From: Chloroflexota bacterium
GTDB lineage: Bacteria > Chloroflexota > Dehalococcoidia > SM23-28-2 > RBG-16-64-32
Assembly: GCA_005882715.1 (NCBI GenBank)
Contig: VBEI01000043.1
Coordinates: 1-11,908 of the forward strand
Length of the DNA stretch: 11,908 bases
Reading direction: 5' to 3'
Part shown: positions 1 to 6,843 of the stretch, piece after piece
Numbering within the stretch: the stretch's first letter is position 1
How the letters are laid out: the number at the start of each line of letters is the position of its first letter
The notes under the pieces: model-generated
What the model saw: only the letters and a program-made list of their open reading frames with translations
Told to the model about the DNA's origin: nothing
The model's database searches: none
Program-made: the position numbers and the translations under genes

Positions 1-1659
1 ATGACCGCTGAGCGCACTGCGACGGAGACTCTTGACGCAGCGCGCCGGCTTAGCGAGCTGGCGACTGCAGCCGCAGAGAGTGCGGTCGCCGCCGCGTCGC
101 GCCTGACCGAAGGCGGCCGTCTGATCGACGAACACCAGGTGCACGCCGAGCGCATCGCCCAGCTGGCGACAGAAGCGCGCGCAGCCGAGGAGTTAGTGTC
201 GTACGCGCGCAATCAAGCGGAGGCGGGAAAGCCGGATGCCCTCGCCGAGGACGAGGCGCTCGCCTTCAGCGCTGAAGTTGTCGCGAAGGCGTGGTTCGCG
301 GTTGACCTTCACCCGGAGCTGTATGCCTTCGACCACAACGTGCTGGAGCGGCTGCATGATCCAGAGACCGCCCGCCTCGTCCGTGCAGGCCAGAGCGATT
401 CACACATCCGCGCCATCGGCTCGCGCGTCATCGAGGCGCGCGGCGCATTCACGGCCGAACTCGCTGATGCGGTCGCGAACCTCACCCGCGATACGGCGCG
501 GTCATTCGCGCGCACGGAAGTCCAGCCCATCGCCCAGGAGATGCACCGTCAGGATTCCTTAGTGCCGGAGAACCTGATCCAGAAGATGGCTGGGCTTGGA
601 CTCTTCGGCTGCTCGATCCCCGAATCGTACGGCGGGACCGGGATGGGCTATCTCACGATGGTCGTCCTCACCGAGGAACTTTCCGCCGCCTCGCTCGTCG
701 CCGGTAGCCTGGTCACACGCTCCGAGATCCTGACCCGCGCTCTCCTCCAGGGAGGCAGCGAAGAGCAGCGACAATACTGGCTGCCGCGCATCGCCTCGGG
801 CGAACTGCTGGTCGGTATCGCCGTAACGGAACCTGATGTCGGGTCCGATGTGGCATCTGTTACCTGCCGGGCGACGGCGGGCGAGCACGATGGCCGCAAA
901 GGGTGGTTCATCGATGGGCCGAAGGCCTGGTCCACCTTTGCCGGCCGCGCAAACATCCTCGCCTTGCTGGCCCGCACAGATCCCGATGCGTCGCGCGGGA
1001 ATCGAGGCCTCTCGTTATTCATAATTCCAAAAGACCCCTACGACGAACGTCATTTCGTGCATACCCAGCCGGAGGGCGGTTCGATCACTGCCACTGCGAA
1101 CCCCACACCTGGATACCGGGGGATGCACTCCTTCACGTTGGCGATAGACCGCTACTTCGTGCCGGAAGAAAACCTTGTCGGCGGGGAGGCAGGCCTCGGC
1201 AGGGGCTTCTACCTCCAGATGGGCGGCTTCGCGGCCGGCCGCCTCCAGACCGGCGGACGGGCAATCGGCGTTGGTCAGGCCGCCCTCGAGAAGGCGTGCA
1301 ACTACGCGCTCGACCGCAGGCAGTTCGGACGCGCGATCGCCGACTACCAGCTCACCCAGCACAAGATCGGGCGCATGGCGACGCACGTCGCGGCGGGCCG
1401 GCACCTCACCTACGCCGCTGCGCGCGCGATGGAGCGCGACGAGCGCGCGTCGCTGGAAGCCGCGATGTGCAAGCTTTTCGCCTCTGACGTCGCCGTCTGG
1501 GTGACGCAGGAAGCGCAGCTCATCCACGGCGGCTGGGGCTATTCCGAGGAGGACCCCGTCGCCCGCTACGTCGTCGACGCGCTCGTGCTCCCGATATTCG
1601 AGGGCGTGAAGCCGATACTCGAGCTCAAGGTGATCGCCCGCCAGCTACTCGCTAGTTAG
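1..1659 (+). CDS. acyl-CoA dehydrogenase with N-terminal helical extension, methylsuccinyl-CoA dehydrogenase-like
   Basis: The 552-residue FAD enzyme is predicted to oxidise a CoA thioester to its 2,3-enoyl form, passing electrons to electron-transfer flavoprotein. Residues 1 to about 150 are an Ala/Glu-rich helical extension absent from ordinary acyl-CoA dehydrogenases (about 380 residues). The core follows: PESYGG (207-212), flavin/substrate loop TEPDVGSD (276-283), GYRGM (371-375), DRRQFG (438-443), HGGWGYS (509-515) and a probable catalytic base Glu534 in IFEG. The size, the extension, the TRSE segment (239-242) and GYRGM match (2S)-methylsuccinyl-CoA dehydrogenase of the ethylmalonyl-CoA pathway better than MCAD or SCAD. 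The sequence after the catalytic Glu (VKPILE) departs from the usual EGxxxIQ, so another branched substrate is possible. The ATG is the first base of the window, so the ribosome-binding site is not visible and a further upstream start cannot be excluded. The hydrolase gene follows 16 nt after the TAG stop. Confidence 0.85.
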   Translation: MTAERTATETLDAARRLSELATAAAESAVAAASRLTEGGRLIDEHQVHAERIAQLATEARAAEELVSYARNQAEAGKPDALAEDEALAFSAEVVAKAWFAVDLHPELYAFDHNVLERLHDPETARLVRAGQSDSHIRAIGSRVIEARGAFTAELADAVANLTRDTARSFARTEVQPIAQEMHRQDSLVPENLIQKMAGLGLFGCSIPESYGGTGMGYLTMVVLTEELSAASLVAGSLVTRSEILTRALLQGGSEEQRQYWLPRIASGELLVGIAVTEPDVGSDVASVTCRATAGEHDGRKGWFIDGPKAWSTFAGRANILALLARTDPDASRGNRGLSLFIIPKDPYDERHFVHTQPEGGSITATANPTPGYRGMHSFTLAIDRYFVPEENLVGGEAGLGRGFYLQMGGFAAGRLQTGGRAIGVGQAALEKACNYALDRRQFGRAIADYQLTQHKIGRMATHVAAGRHLTYAAARAMERDERASLEAAMCKLFASDVAVWVTQEAQLIHGGWGYSEEDPVARYVVDALVLPIFEGVKPILELKVIARQLLAS

Positions 1660-1675
1660 TAGCACACGCCCTTCC

Positions 1676-2341
1676 GTGATCGATACCACTTTCGCCTGGG
1701 AGGGGGGCGAGGTCTCCGGCGCCTGGCACCGGCCCGAGGCCCCCGCGCGTGCTGCCCTAGTGCTCGCCCACGGCGCCGGCCACGGCATGAACAGCCGGCT
1801 GCTCGTCGACATCGGCGAGGCGCTCGCTGAGCGGGGTGTCGCCGTCCTACGCTTCAACTTCCCGTACGCCGAGGTGGGACGGCAGAGGCCCGACCCTCAA
1901 CCGCGGCTCGAAGCCTGTTACCGCGCCGTCGCGGAGGCCGTAGCGGCGGAGTTTCCGCAGCCGTTCGTCGGAGGGAAGTCGATGGGCGGCCGTATCGCCT
2001 CCAATATCGTCGCCGACGGGTTTCCAACCGCCGGACTCGCTTTTCTCGGCTACCCTCTGCACCCGCCCGGCCAGCCCGAACGCATCCGCGATGCGCATCT
2101 GAGGCACATCGATGCGCCGATGCTGTTCCTCCAGGGAACGAGGGACCCGTTCGCGACACCGGACCTGCTGCACCGCACGATCGCTGCTCTGCCTTTCGCT
2201 ACGCTTCGTGAGATCGCGGGCGGCGATCACTCATTCAAAGTGAGGGGGCGGTCGAGCGCCGACGTAACGAAAGAACTGGCCGACGCGATAGACGAATTCG
2301 TGGCCGCCCGGGCTCCCGAGACGAAGCCCCGCGCGCCATAA
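1676..2341 (+). CDS. alpha/beta hydrolase, KANL3/Tex30-like (dienelactone hydrolase-type fold)
   Basis: A 221-residue cytoplasmic alpha/beta hydrolase with a complete apparent triad: nucleophile Ser102 in GKSMGG (nucleophile elbow), Asp157 in GTRDPF and His185 in GGDHSF. HGAGHG at 32-37 would supply the oxyanion-hole loop. Length and motif spacing fit the small single-domain hydrolases related to KANL3/Tex30 proteins. The substrate is unknown; an ester or thioester is likely. The start is GTG at 1676, 16 nt after the acyl-CoA dehydrogenase stop, with only a weak Shine-Dalgarno. The first residues lead directly into the first beta strand, so the next ATG (1788) would remove the oxyanion loop and is unlikely. 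The spacing suggests co-transcription with the upstream gene; a thioesterase-like role there would be inference only. It converges with the next gene, stops 2 nt apart. Confidence 0.85.
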   Translation: MIDTTFAWEGGEVSGAWHRPEAPARAALVLAHGAGHGMNSRLLVDIGEALAERGVAVLRFNFPYAEVGRQRPDPQPRLEACYRAVAEAVAAEFPQPFVGGKSMGGRIASNIVADGFPTAGLAFLGYPLHPPGQPERIRDAHLRHIDAPMLFLQGTRDPFATPDLLHRTIAALPFATLREIAGGDHSFKVRGRSSADVTKELADAIDEFVAARAPETKPRAP

Positions 2342-2343
2342 TC

Positions 2344-2757
2344 CTAACGGCCGGCCTGACCGTTAAACTCGATGATTTTCCGCGGCTTGAGGCGTACGGA
2401 GACGGATTCCAGGCCGGACATGCGCTCCAGGTAACGGCGCGTCTGCTCCTCGTTCAGATAGCGGGAAGCGATCCGTCGGCGATCCTCTTGAGAGAGAGAC
2501 GGCCCGATCTCGGCTCTACCGCGCGCTGTCAGGTAGTAGTAGGGCAGCGAGCGCCTGTCGATGACCAGCGTGACCTCGGGGTTAGCGTCGATGTTGCGGT
2601 GCTTCTGCGAGCCGCGACCCGTGGACATGACGAATACGCCGTCTGCGTAGATGTACCAGATGGGCGCAGCGTGCGCCCGGCCGCGGCGGTCCACGGTGGC
2701 AAGCACCGCGACGTTTCCTTCCCGCAGGAACGCCTCTTGCGCTTCGTTTGGACTCAT
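2344..2757 (-). CDS. pyridoxamine 5'-phosphate oxidase-family split-barrel protein (PPOX class, possibly F420-dependent)
   Basis: This 137-residue protein has the compact flavin/deazaflavin-binding split beta-barrel seen in Rv1155-like proteins. Visible marks are the first strands GNVAVLATVD (14-23), the API segment (31-33) for substrate and cofactor contact, and a phosphate-binding stretch with Lys52, Arg54 and Asn55 followed by the NPEVTLVID strand (59-67). Family members bind FMN or F420 and reduce or oxidise small substrates; the particular cofactor and substrate cannot be read from sequence. An F420-dependent assignment fits the suspected lineage but is inference. The ATG at 2757 has no Shine-Dalgarno before it. 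A TTGACA/TAGAAT promoter lies so close that the transcript would begin at or near the ATG, suggesting leaderless translation. The gene is convergent with the hydrolase and divergent from tRNA-Gly. Confidence 0.85.
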   Translation of the reverse strand: MSPNEAQEAFLREGNVAVLATVDRRGRAHAAPIWYIYADGVFVMSTGRGSQKHRNIDANPEVTLVIDRRSLPYYYLTARGRAEIGPSLSQEDRRRIASRYLNEEQTRRYLERMSGLESVSVRLKPRKIIEFNGQAGR

Positions 2758-2763
2758 GCGAGG

Positions 2764-2794
2764 ATTCTATGTTATCGCCCCGCGTATCTGTCAA
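2764..2794 (-). promoter_or_regulatory. promoter of the PPOX-family gene, apparently leaderless
   Basis: Reading the minus strand, a perfect -35 TTGACA (2794-2789) is followed after 19 nt by -10 TAGAAT (2769-2764, 5/6 consensus). Transcription would begin about 7 nt downstream, at or next to the A of the ATG at 2757. The 19-nt spacer is longer than ideal. The lack of any Shine-Dalgarno between this -10 and the ATG is consistent with a leaderless mRNA. Confidence 0.5.
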
Positions 2795-2818
2795 ACGCCC
2801 GCCTGGCTCTGGTAGAAT
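2788..2818 (+). promoter_or_regulatory. probable promoter of tRNA-Gly
   Basis: A -10 TAGAAT at 2813-2818 lies 32 nt before the tRNA 5' end. A 4/6 -35 match, CTGTCA, sits at 2788-2793 with a 19-nt spacer. These bases overlap the -35 of the divergent PPOX-family promoter (2789-2794), so the two polymerase sites are back-to-back and share the same few base pairs. The -10 is convincing; the -35 is weak. Confidence 0.4.
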
Positions 2819-2850
2819 CGAGGCGCGTGGCCAAGCAGCAGGCGCGCCGA

Positions 2851-2925
2851 GCGGGCGTAGCTCAGCGGTAGAGCATCTGCTTCCCAAGCAGAGGGCCGTG
2901 GGTTCGAGTCCCATCGCCCGCTCCA
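2851..2925 (+). tRNA. tRNA-Gly (anticodon CCC), CCA encoded
   Basis: A complete cloverleaf can be drawn. The acceptor stem is GCGGGCG (2851-2857) with CGCCCGC (2915-2921), discriminator T2922 and genomic CCA at 2923-2925. The anticodon stem is TCTGC/GCAGA (2876-2880, 2888-2892) with loop TTCCCAA and anticodon CCC at 2883-2885, which reads GGG glycine codons. The T arm is GTGGG/CCCAT with loop TTCGAGT (2898-2914). No intron or mismatch is seen apart from one G-T pair in the T stem. The gene stands alone, with its own probable promoter upstream and no sign of integrase or attachment-site use downstream. Confidence 0.97.
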
Positions 2926-2947
2926 GCTACGAAAATCGACTGACATC

Positions 2948-2965
2948 GACCGCCATAAGACGGTC
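2948..2965 (+). terminator. possible weak terminator hairpin after tRNA-Gly
   Basis: GACCG (2948-2952) and CGGTC (2961-2965) form a 5-bp stem with an 8-nt loop, followed by TATTT. It lies 23 nt after the tRNA CCA, where transcription should stop. The stem is short and the T-tract broken, so the call is tentative. The rest of 2926-3030 shows no gene. Confidence 0.3.
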
Positions 2966-3030
2966 TATTTCGTGCAAGCTTGGAAGCGTCGCCCTATCAC
3001 CTCGTCCCACCTGAATGGCGGTCCGGCGGT

Positions 3031-3060
3031 TTGACACCAACCCGCCGGCAGGCGCACAAT
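3031..3060 (+). promoter_or_regulatory. promoter upstream of the SnoaL-like gene
   Basis: A perfect -35 TTGACA at 3031-3036 is followed after 18 nt by CACAAT at 3055-3060 (4/6 match to TATAAT). A start near 3067 would give a leader of about 37 nt before the TTG start codon at 3104. This gives the gene its own transcription start downstream of the tRNA. Confidence 0.5.
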
Positions 3061-3091
3061 CGAGCGCTGAATAGCCAGCAGCCCATCAACG

Positions 3092-3098
3092 AAGGAGG
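3092..3098 (+). promoter_or_regulatory. strong Shine-Dalgarno that fixes a TTG start
   Basis: AAGGAGG ends 5 nt before TTG at 3104. No ATG or GTG of this frame is as well placed, so this near-perfect site decides the TTG start of the SnoaL-like gene. Confidence 0.7.
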
Positions 3099-3103
3099 TC
3101 GCC

Positions 3104-3529
3104 TTGGCCGAGGAGAGTATCAACGTAGCCCGCGAGAACATCGAGGCGTTTAACGCGGGTGACTGGGACCGTGTCAAATCGACCCTGGCGGCGGACTCCG
3201 TCTACGACGAGGTTGGGACGCAGCGCCGAATCCAGGGAGCCGATCAGATTATTGACGCTTTCAAGGGGTGGAAGCAGGCAATGCCCGACGTCAAGGGGAC
3301 CGTGACGAACGCGCTGGCCAGCGGCAACACCGCCACGCTCCAGATAACCTGGGAAGGCACTCAAACGGGACCGCTGGCTGGGCCGGGCGGCACCATTCCT
3401 CCTTCCGGGAAGCGTCAAGTCACCCGTGCCGCGTTCATAGCTACTGTTGAGCAAGGCAGAATCAAAGACGCCTATCAGTACTTCGACATGATGACGCTGC
3501 TGCAGCAGCTGGGCGCAGCCCCACAGTAA
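3104..3529 (+). CDS. SnoaL-like / NTF2-fold ester cyclase-family protein
   Basis: A 141-residue protein with the NTF2-like cone fold, predicted cytoplasmic and lacking signal peptide or membrane segments. It opens with the typical helix NIEAFNAGDWDRVKS (12-26), then a strand with Asp36, the helix IIDAFKGWKQAMPD (49-62) and C-terminal strands ending in IKDAYQYFDMMTLLQQLG (120-137). This pattern matches SnoaL-type polyketide cyclases and the large uncharacterised ester-cyclase family. No polyketide genes are nearby, so a true cyclase role is doubtful. Hydrolase, isomerase or ligand-binding roles are all seen in this fold. The TTG start is set by AAGGAGG 5 nt upstream, and the gene has its own TTGACA promoter. 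A hairpin 45 nt after the stop suggests a single-gene transcript. Confidence 0.8.
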   Translation: MAEESINVARENIEAFNAGDWDRVKSTLAADSVYDEVGTQRRIQGADQIIDAFKGWKQAMPDVKGTVTNALASGNTATLQITWEGTQTGPLAGPGGTIPPSGKRQVTRAAFIATVEQGRIKDAYQYFDMMTLLQQLGAAPQ

Positions 3530-3573
3530 TCGAGCACCAGCGACAGACGTTTCCCCCGACGAGATCGCTTTTC

Positions 3574-3630
3574 CTGCGGTCCTGAGCGGGTTTATCTAAC
3601 GCTGACCGCAGTGGAATTCTAGAATTTTTT
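3574..3630 (+). terminator. hairpin with T-tract after the SnoaL-like gene
   Basis: CTGCGGTC (3574-3581) pairs perfectly with GACCGCAG (3604-3611). Past a 3-nt bulge, an inner AGCG (3585-3588) pairs with CGCT (3600-3603), giving up to 12 bp. A perfect 12-bp palindrome, AATTCTAGAATT (3615-3626), and T6 (3625-3630) follow. The T-run begins 13 nt after the main stem, which is unusual for a simple intrinsic terminator; the small palindrome may fold in the gap. It would separate the SnoaL-like gene from the next transcript. Confidence 0.45.
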
Positions 3631-3726
3631 GATCTGGCAGAAGTTGCGAAAACAAACTGCCGTCCCGCCAGAATTGACCCATCATGGGCTTCTGCTCAGG
3701 GCGCTCGCCTTAATAAGGAGGAGGAG

Positions 3727-4944
3727 ATGGCCGAGATCAAAGTGTACGGTGCTCCCTGGTGCCCCGACTGCAAGCGGGCGAAGAAATTCCTCGGCGAGCA
3801 ACGCGCCGCCTACGACTGGACGGACATTGACCAGGACCCGGAAGGAATGCGCTTCGTCGAGCAGCTCCAGAACGGCGGCCGCACCATCCCCACGATCGTA
3901 TTCGCCGACGGCAGCCACCTGCTCGATCCTTCCAACGCCGAGCTGGCGCGCAAGCTGGGCCTTCAGCTCAAGGCGCAGCGGCCTTTTTACGACCTGGTCA
4001 TCGTCGGCGGCGGGCCGGCCGGCCTGACGGCAGCCATCTACGCCGCGCGCGAGGGCATCGACTGCCTGGTCATCGAAAAGAGCGCGCTGGGCGGAAACGC
4101 CGGCGTGACCGAGCGCATCGACAATTACCCGGGCTTCCCGGAGGGCATCGGCGGAGGGGAGCTCGCCGACCGCTTCATCGCCCAGGCCCGGCGCTATAAC
4201 GTCGAGCTGCTCTCGGCTGTGGGCGTCGAAAGCGTAGCTGCGGACGGCGAGGACCTGAAAATCATGTCCGACCAGGGACACGAATACGGGGCTCATTCTG
4301 TTCTTATCGCCACAGGGTCGGCCTATCGTCGCCTGGGCGTCCCCGGCGAGGACGGCCTCATTGGGGCGGGCGTTCACTTCTGCGCGACCTGTGATGGCCC
4401 CTTCTACAAGGGCGCCGACGAGCTGATGGTGATCGGCGGTGGCAATTCCGGGCTTGAGGAAGGGCTCTTCCTTACGCAGTTCGCGAAGAAAATTCGCGTC
4501 CTGGAGCGCGGCCCGGAGCTGAAGGCGTCGCGCCTTCTCCAGGATAAGGTTAGAAATCACCCGCAGTTCGACGTGCACACGAGCACGCAGGTGACGGAGC
4601 TCAAAGCGAAGAACGGCAAGCTCGGAGAGGTGCTCGCGAAAGACCGGGCGACGGGTGAGAGCAAGACTTTCCACCCGGCCGGGGCGTTCGTCTTCATCGG
4701 GCTCGATCCGAACACCAAGTTCTTGCGGGGCTCTGTCTCGCTGGATAATGCAGGCTTCATCGTTACCGATGAGGTGTTCCAGACATCGCTCCCCGGCGTC
4801 TTCGCCGCCGGCGACGTCCGTCTAGGCTCGACCAAGCAGCTCGCAGCCGCTGTCGGTGAGGGCGTGGCGGCGCTCCTCCACATCCGCCAACACCTCCAGA
4901 AGCACTCGCATATCGGTAAACGCGAGGGGGCGATGGCCGCCTGA
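3727..4944 (+). CDS. glutaredoxin-thioredoxin reductase fusion (FAD-dependent oxidoreductase)
   Basis: The 405 residues hold two modules. Residues 1 to about 80 are a glutaredoxin/NrdH-like domain with redox motif WCPDC (Cys12, Cys15) and the TIP cis-proline loop (53-55). Residues 88 to about 390 are a low-Mr thioredoxin reductase: FAD site GGGPAG (94-99), active disulfide CATCDG (Cys219, Cys222), pyridine-nucleotide motif GGGNSG (237-242) and FAD-binding GDVR (362-365). The protein should shuttle electrons from a reductant through FAD and the Cys219/222 pair to the fused Grx domain or to separate thioredoxins. The HRRxxxR NADPH motif of classical enzymes reads ERGxxxK here (Glu260, Arg261, Gly262, Lys266), so NADPH may not be the donor. 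ATG 3727 follows AAGGAGG (3715-3721) by 5 nt. The GH15 gene starts 27 nt after the stop, suggesting co-transcription. Confidence 0.9.
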   Translation: MAEIKVYGAPWCPDCKRAKKFLGEQRAAYDWTDIDQDPEGMRFVEQLQNGGRTIPTIVFADGSHLLDPSNAELARKLGLQLKAQRPFYDLVIVGGGPAGLTAAIYAAREGIDCLVIEKSALGGNAGVTERIDNYPGFPEGIGGGELADRFIAQARRYNVELLSAVGVESVAADGEDLKIMSDQGHEYGAHSVLIATGSAYRRLGVPGEDGLIGAGVHFCATCDGPFYKGADELMVIGGGNSGLEEGLFLTQFAKKIRVLERGPELKASRLLQDKVRNHPQFDVHTSTQVTELKAKNGKLGEVLAKDRATGESKTFHPAGAFVFIGLDPNTKFLRGSVSLDNAGFIVTDEVFQTSLPGVFAAGDVRLGSTKQLAAAVGEGVAALLHIRQHLQKHSHIGKREGAMAA

Positions 4945-4971
4945 CGCCAACGCCCGACGACAAGTCTTCGT

Positions 4972-6843
4972 ATGATAAGGCGGATGTCGGACGAGCCTTA
5001 TCCTCCCATAGGCGACTACGCGCTGCTGGGCGACATGCATTCCTGCGCGCTGGTATCCAAGTCCGGCTCGGTTGATTGGTGCTGCTGGCCCCGCTTCGAC
5101 AGCCCCTCTGTCTTCGGCCGTCTGCTCGACTGGGAGAAAGGCGGGCACTTCCAGCTCGCCCCGCGGGGCGTCCGGTCCGTCAGCCGGCGCTACGTTCCGG
5201 GGACGAATGTCCTGCAGACGACCTTCGAGACGGATTCGGGCTCCGTTCAGCTGAGCGACTTCATGCCGGTCCACCCCCACTCGCGGCCCGAGCAGCCGCG
5301 CGAGGTGGGGACGCGCCAACAGATCGTTCGCATCCTCGAGTGCACCAGCGGGAGCGCGGACGTTGTGCTCGAATGTCACCCCCGCTTCGATTACGGCACA
5401 ATAGTGCCCCACGTCGAGCTGTCCGCGCCTAACTCGGGGTTCGCTCACGGCGGCTGCGATGCCGTCTCCATCTGCTGCTCGGCGCCCCTCCAGGAGGTTG
5501 AGGGTGGGTTCCACATCGAACCGAGGCTGAGCGCTGGGGAAAAGCTGGCTGCCGCGGTCAAATACGAGTCGCTATTCTCTCACGAGGCTCAAGCACTGGA
5601 CCTCGCGGAGCTCGAGGAGCGCCTGGAGGAGACCGTGCGCTTCTGGCGACAATGGTCCTCCGCCTGCAGTTATGACGGGGAGTATCTCGAGGATGTTTTG
5701 CGGTCTGCTCTGACGATAAAGGCGATGACGTACGCTCCCTCGGGCGCGCTGCTCGCCGCCGCGACCACCTCCTTGCCGGAGGTGATCGGCGGAGAGCGGA
5801 ACTGGGACTATCGCTTCACTTGGATTCGGGACGCCACCTTCGCCCTATACGCCCTGGGTATTCTCGGCTATCGGGAGGAAATGGAGGCGTTCAAGGACTG
5901 GCTGGAATGGAGCACCGTGGGCCGCGCCGCCGACCTCCAGCTTATGTACGGCATCGGCGGAGAACGCCGCCTCACCGAATTCGATCTCCCCGAGCTTGAG
6001 GGCTATCGTGGCTCGCGACCTGTGCGTGTTGGCAACGGCGCCTACTCGCAGTTCCAGCTGGACATCTATGGGGAGATCCTGGACTCGGCGCACGTCTACC
6101 GCCGGTTCGGTGGCGAGATGGACGAGAAGTACTGGCAGTATCTACAGCGCGTTGTCGACTTCGTGATCGAGCACTGGCGCGAACCCGACGAGGGCATCTG
6201 GGAGACTCGTGGCGGCCGGCGGCACTTCGTGTTCTCCAAAGTCATGTGCTGGGTGGCGCTCGACCGCGCGATCAAGGCCGCCCGGGCGCTCAACCTGCCC
6301 GGCGACGTCGAGAAGTGGCGCGCCGTGCGGGCGGAGATCAAGGCTGATGTGCTACAGAAAGGATTCGACTCTGAGCGCGGCGTCTTCGTCCAGTCCTACG
6401 GGAGCAAAGCGCTAGACGCCAGCAACCTGATGCTGCCGCTGGTCGGGTTCATCCGGGCGGACGACCCGCGCATGCGGGCAACGATCGAGGCGACTGAGCG
6501 CGAGCTGACATCGCCGCACGGCTTCGTCTACCGCTACCTGGGGATGGACGACGGCCTCGAAGGCAAAGAGGGAACCTTTACGATCTGCACCTTCTGGCTA
6601 GCGGACAATTTCATCGCCCTGGGCGAACTTCAGAAGGCACGCGCGCTTTTTGGGAAGCTTCGCGGCTACGCCAACGACCTCGGGTTATTCAGCGAGGAGA
6701 TCGACGCTGACACCGGCGCGATGCTTGGCAACTTTCCGCAGGCGTTCAGTCATCTGGCCTTCATTAACACTGCAGTGCTGCTGCATAAGGCCGAAGTCCA
6801 CGGCTTTGCGCTGCCGAGGGCGGAGAAGCAACCGGGGCGATGA
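4972..6843 (+). CDS. glycoside hydrolase family 15 protein (trehalase/glucoamylase-type)
   Basis: This 623-residue enzyme has the GH15 architecture: an N-terminal beta-sandwich opening with IGDYALLGD (13-21) and SVDWCCWPRFDSPSVF (33-48), then an (alpha/alpha)6 barrel from about residue 235. Barrel marks include ERNWDYRFTWIRD (275-287), GIWETRGGRRHFVFSKVMCW (408-427) with probable general acid Glu411, and LGLFSEEID (570-578) with the general base Glu575 or Glu576, then LGNFPQAFSH (585-594). GH15 inverts the anomeric centre and releases beta-glucose. This bacterial/archaeal subgroup includes mycobacterial, Thermoplasma and Sulfolobus trehalases, and the neighbouring glucose dehydrogenase and trehalose synthase favour trehalose as substrate; glucoamylase or alpha-glucosidase activity remains possible. 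No signal peptide is seen, so it acts in the cytoplasm. ATG 4984, preceded by AAGG, is an alternative start four codons in. The stop overlaps the next start as ATGA. Confidence 0.9.
   Translation: MIRRMSDEPYPPIGDYALLGDMHSCALVSKSGSVDWCCWPRFDSPSVFGRLLDWEKGGHFQLAPRGVRSVSRRYVPGTNVLQTTFETDSGSVQLSDFMPVHPHSRPEQPREVGTRQQIVRILECTSGSADVVLECHPRFDYGTIVPHVELSAPNSGFAHGGCDAVSICCSAPLQEVEGGFHIEPRLSAGEKLAAAVKYESLFSHEAQALDLAELEERLEETVRFWRQWSSACSYDGEYLEDVLRSALTIKAMTYAPSGALLAAATTSLPEVIGGERNWDYRFTWIRDATFALYALGILGYREEMEAFKDWLEWSTVGRAADLQLMYGIGGERRLTEFDLPELEGYRGSRPVRVGNGAYSQFQLDIYGEILDSAHVYRRFGGEMDEKYWQYLQRVVDFVIEHWREPDEGIWETRGGRRHFVFSKVMCWVALDRAIKAARALNLPGDVEKWRAVRAEIKADVLQKGFDSERGVFVQSYGSKALDASNLMLPLVGFIRADDPRMRATIEATERELTSPHGFVYRYLGMDDGLEGKEGTFTICTFWLADNFIALGELQKARALFGKLRGYANDLGLFSEEIDADTGAMLGNFPQAFSHLAFINTAVLLHKAEVHGFALPRAEKQPGR

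Noticed and set aside
2345..2365. TAACGG/CCGTTA hairpin at the convergent junction, considered as a bidirectional terminator
   Set aside because: Six-bp stem with a 9-nt loop and no T-tract on either side; it lies within the last codons of the PPOX-family gene.
2926..3103. Spacer after tRNA-Gly considered as an integration (attachment) site remnant
   Set aside because: No duplicated tRNA 3' end, integrase gene or composition shift was seen.
3644..3674. TTGCGA and CAGAAT before the glutaredoxin-thioredoxin reductase gene, considered as its promoter
   Set aside because: Both boxes are weak and the 19-nt spacer is long; not convincing enough to list.
3682..4674. Long open frame (330 codons) antisense to the glutaredoxin-thioredoxin reductase gene
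   Set aside because: It runs opposite a gene with clear catalytic motifs, shows no recognisable domain, and such frames are expected opposite GC-rich codons.
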